From NCBI GenBank assembly GCA_963725255.1, contig CAVRXV010000009.1:124001-188000 (forward strand): a DNA stretch of 64,000 nucleotides, read 5' to 3'. Below, in pieces: positions 62,973-64,000 of this stretch; positions within the stretch are counted from its first letter, which is position 1, and every line of letters begins with the position of its first letter. Origin of the DNA: JAIEPX01 sp963725255 (GTDB lineage Bacteria > Pseudomonadota > Gammaproteobacteria > JAIEPX01). Below the pieces are notes generated by a model. It was given only the letters and a program-made list of their open reading frames with translations, was not told where the DNA came from and ran no database searches. The position numbers and the translations under genes were made by a program.

Positions 62973-63770
62973 ATGACAGCACAATTAAAATCAGTACATA
63001 CACAGAAATCAGGCGCTTTTGGACTTAAAGGGAATCTACTTACCCTCACTGTAATGCAATTGTATCAAGCAGATCTTGATGCCATTCGTCAGCAATTACA
63101 GGCAACTGTTGCAAAGACACCGAAATTCTTTGCCAATATGCCCATCGTTATCGATTGCCAGCATTTATCAAGCCACTCCTATCCTATTGATTTCACTGGA
63201 ATTATTCAGCTATTGCGCGGACATGGTTTACTACCGGTTGGTGTCTGTAATGGTACTCTCGAACAACTTGTAGCCGCTAATTCAGCAGGTCTTGGTACTC
63301 TTTCACAGATTAAAAAAGAAGAGGCCATCAACTCTCAATCTAAATCGGCGTCACCAAATTCCACTGAACGAGAATCTATGTCTCAGACGAAAGCTCGTTC
63401 ACCATCTAAAAATGTTGAGCAGACCACTACAAATTCTAAAATCATTTTAAATCCCATTCGTTCAGGACAGCAGGTTTATGCAAAAGGGTCAGATTTAATT
63501 ATTATTTCAACTGTCAGTGCAGGCGCTGAAGTTCTTGCAGACGGAAATATTCACATTTACGGAAGTTTACGAGGTCGTGCATTAGCCGGTGTACAAGGTG
63601 ATAAAAATGCCCGGATTTTTTGTCACGATCTTCAAGCCGAAATTATTTCTATCGCAGGACTTTACAAATTACAAGATGACATAGCCAGTTCAAGTCGAAA
63701 TTCACCGGTGCAAATTTTTATTCAAGATGATCAGCTTCAAATAGTTCCGCTGTCTGCCACTTCCGCTTAA
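62973..63770 (+). CDS. minC: Septum site-determining protein MinC
   Basis: A 265-aa FtsZ-assembly inhibitor. The N-terminal domain has FGLKGNLLTLTVMQLYQADL, the middle is a Ser/Lys-rich linker (about residues 110-150), and the C-terminal beta-helix reads HSGQ-like IRSGQQVYAKGSDLIIISTV, SAGAEVLADGNIHIYGSLRG and RALAGVQGDKNARIFCHDLQ, which binds MinD. I start it at the ATG at 62973 (GAGGAAG upstream) rather than the open frame from 62835, which is made of palindrome sequence. minD and minE do not follow; a hairpin terminator and a convergent gene do. Confidence 0.94.
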   Translation: MTAQLKSVHTQKSGAFGLKGNLLTLTVMQLYQADLDAIRQQLQATVAKTPKFFANMPIVIDCQHLSSHSYPIDFTGIIQLLRGHGLLPVGVCNGTLEQLVAANSAGLGTLSQIKKEEAINSQSKSASPNSTERESMSQTKARSPSKNVEQTTTNSKIILNPIRSGQQVYAKGSDLIIISTVSAGAEVLADGNIHIYGSLRGRALAGVQGDKNARIFCHDLQAEIISIAGLYKLQDDIASSSRNSPVQIFIQDDQLQIVPLSATSA

Positions 63771-63788
63771 ATTCACATTATCAATAGA

Positions 63789-63814
63789 GAAGGTGGGCTC
63801 TTCCGCCCACCTTC
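63789..63814. terminator. Hairpin terminator after minC
   Basis: GAAGGTGGGC, a 6-base loop and GCCCACCTTC form a perfect 10-bp stem 19 bp after the minC stop, followed by CATTTCTG rather than a pure T run. It lies between convergent minC and the Gly/His-rich gene and may serve both. Confidence 0.75.
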
Positions 63815-63864
63815 CATTTCTGCAATAACCCTTTAAAAAGATTATCGTTTAATTTCTTCCAGAA

Positions 63865-64000
63865 TTAATGATGGTGCCCTCCATGACCGCCACCCCAGTG
63901 ACCGCCACCACCACCCCAATGGCCACCATGGCCATAATCATAGCCTCCGTAACCAAAATAGCCTACAGAGACACCAACATCAGAGGGATAATAATAGCCA
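63865..64000 (-). CDS. C-terminus of a Gly/His-rich protein (cut by the window edge)
   Basis: The last 44 codons of a minus-strand gene, read from base 64000 to the TAA at 63865-63867. The tail is GYYYPSDVGVSVGYFGYGGY, then repeated Gly/His blocks (DYGHGGHWGGGGGHWGGGHG) ending HHH. Histidine-rich glycine repeats can bind metals; many are envelope proteins. No N-terminus is visible, so no name is possible. Confidence 0.6.
   Translation of the reverse strand, partial: GYYYPSDVGVSVGYFGYGGYDYGHGGHWGGGGGHWGGGHGGHHH

Noticed and set aside
1..64000. tRNA, rRNA, riboswitch or Dot/Icm structural genes
   Set aside because: None could be recognised by reading; a covariance-model scan would be needed to exclude small RNAs.

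Overview
The window is an AT-rich gammaproteobacterial chromosome segment. It most resembles an intracellular Legionellales organism (Legionella/Coxiella/Berkiella type); the genus cannot be fixed from sequence alone. Ordinary core genes (ccmAB, galU, lapAB, rpsA, cmk, serC, gyrA, mtaD, tsaD, ispG, uup, minC) alternate with large proteins that look made for a eukaryotic host: ankyrin repeats, a SET-like domain, U-boxes, a YopT/C58-like protease triad, an Ulp/YopJ-like (CE clan) protease pattern, Sel1-like repeats, and two C-terminal CaaX prenylation boxes (CVIF, CCIF). This fits a repertoire of type IV (Dot/Icm) effectors, but no secretion genes lie in the window, so secretion is inferred.

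Layout. 0-2 kb: ccmB(partial)-ccmA-galU on the minus strand. 2-4 kb: SET-like protein and dispersed stem-loop repeats. 4.1-8.5 kb: a 1054-codon ankyrin/C58-like protease gene split by a 1249-bp IS3-family element with a 3-bp AGG target duplication; removing the element restores the frame exactly. 8.6-10.25 kb: decayed IS66-family element. 10.5-21.7 kb: lapB-lapA-rpsA-cmk, a 1092-aa putative effector, serC-gyrA. 22-26 kb: a 1384-aa paralogue of that effector. 26-40 kb: mtaD, an unknown protein, the CE-clan/CaaX protein, HMG-CoA lyase and acetoacetyl-CoA synthetase, a 1462-aa unknown, tsaD. 40.9-48 kb: frameshifted prpD, ispG, two tandem U-box paralogues. 48.3-52.4 kb: a secreted CAP protein and a toxin-antitoxin island (vapBC, higBA, tacAT) containing interleaved 3'-end duplications and a small CaaX protein. 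52.5-56 kb: a secreted Cys-repeat peptide, a secreted papain-like protease, a coiled-coil protein. 56-64 kb: glycosyltransferase, uup, a fadD-prpB(frameshifted)-prpC operon, minC, and an edge fragment of a Gly/His-rich protein.

The most unusual structural feature is a family of intergenic palindromes beginning GGGGTCA and ending TGACCCC. The termini are conserved, but the arms differ from locus to locus. In three places a gene is bracketed by two palindromes with matching arms: the 1384-aa effector, the coiled-coil protein, and uup. Single arms lie inside the toxin-antitoxin island. Two of the three methylcitrate-cycle genes carry single-base frameshifts, suggesting recent loss of propionate catabolism or, less likely, sequence errors.
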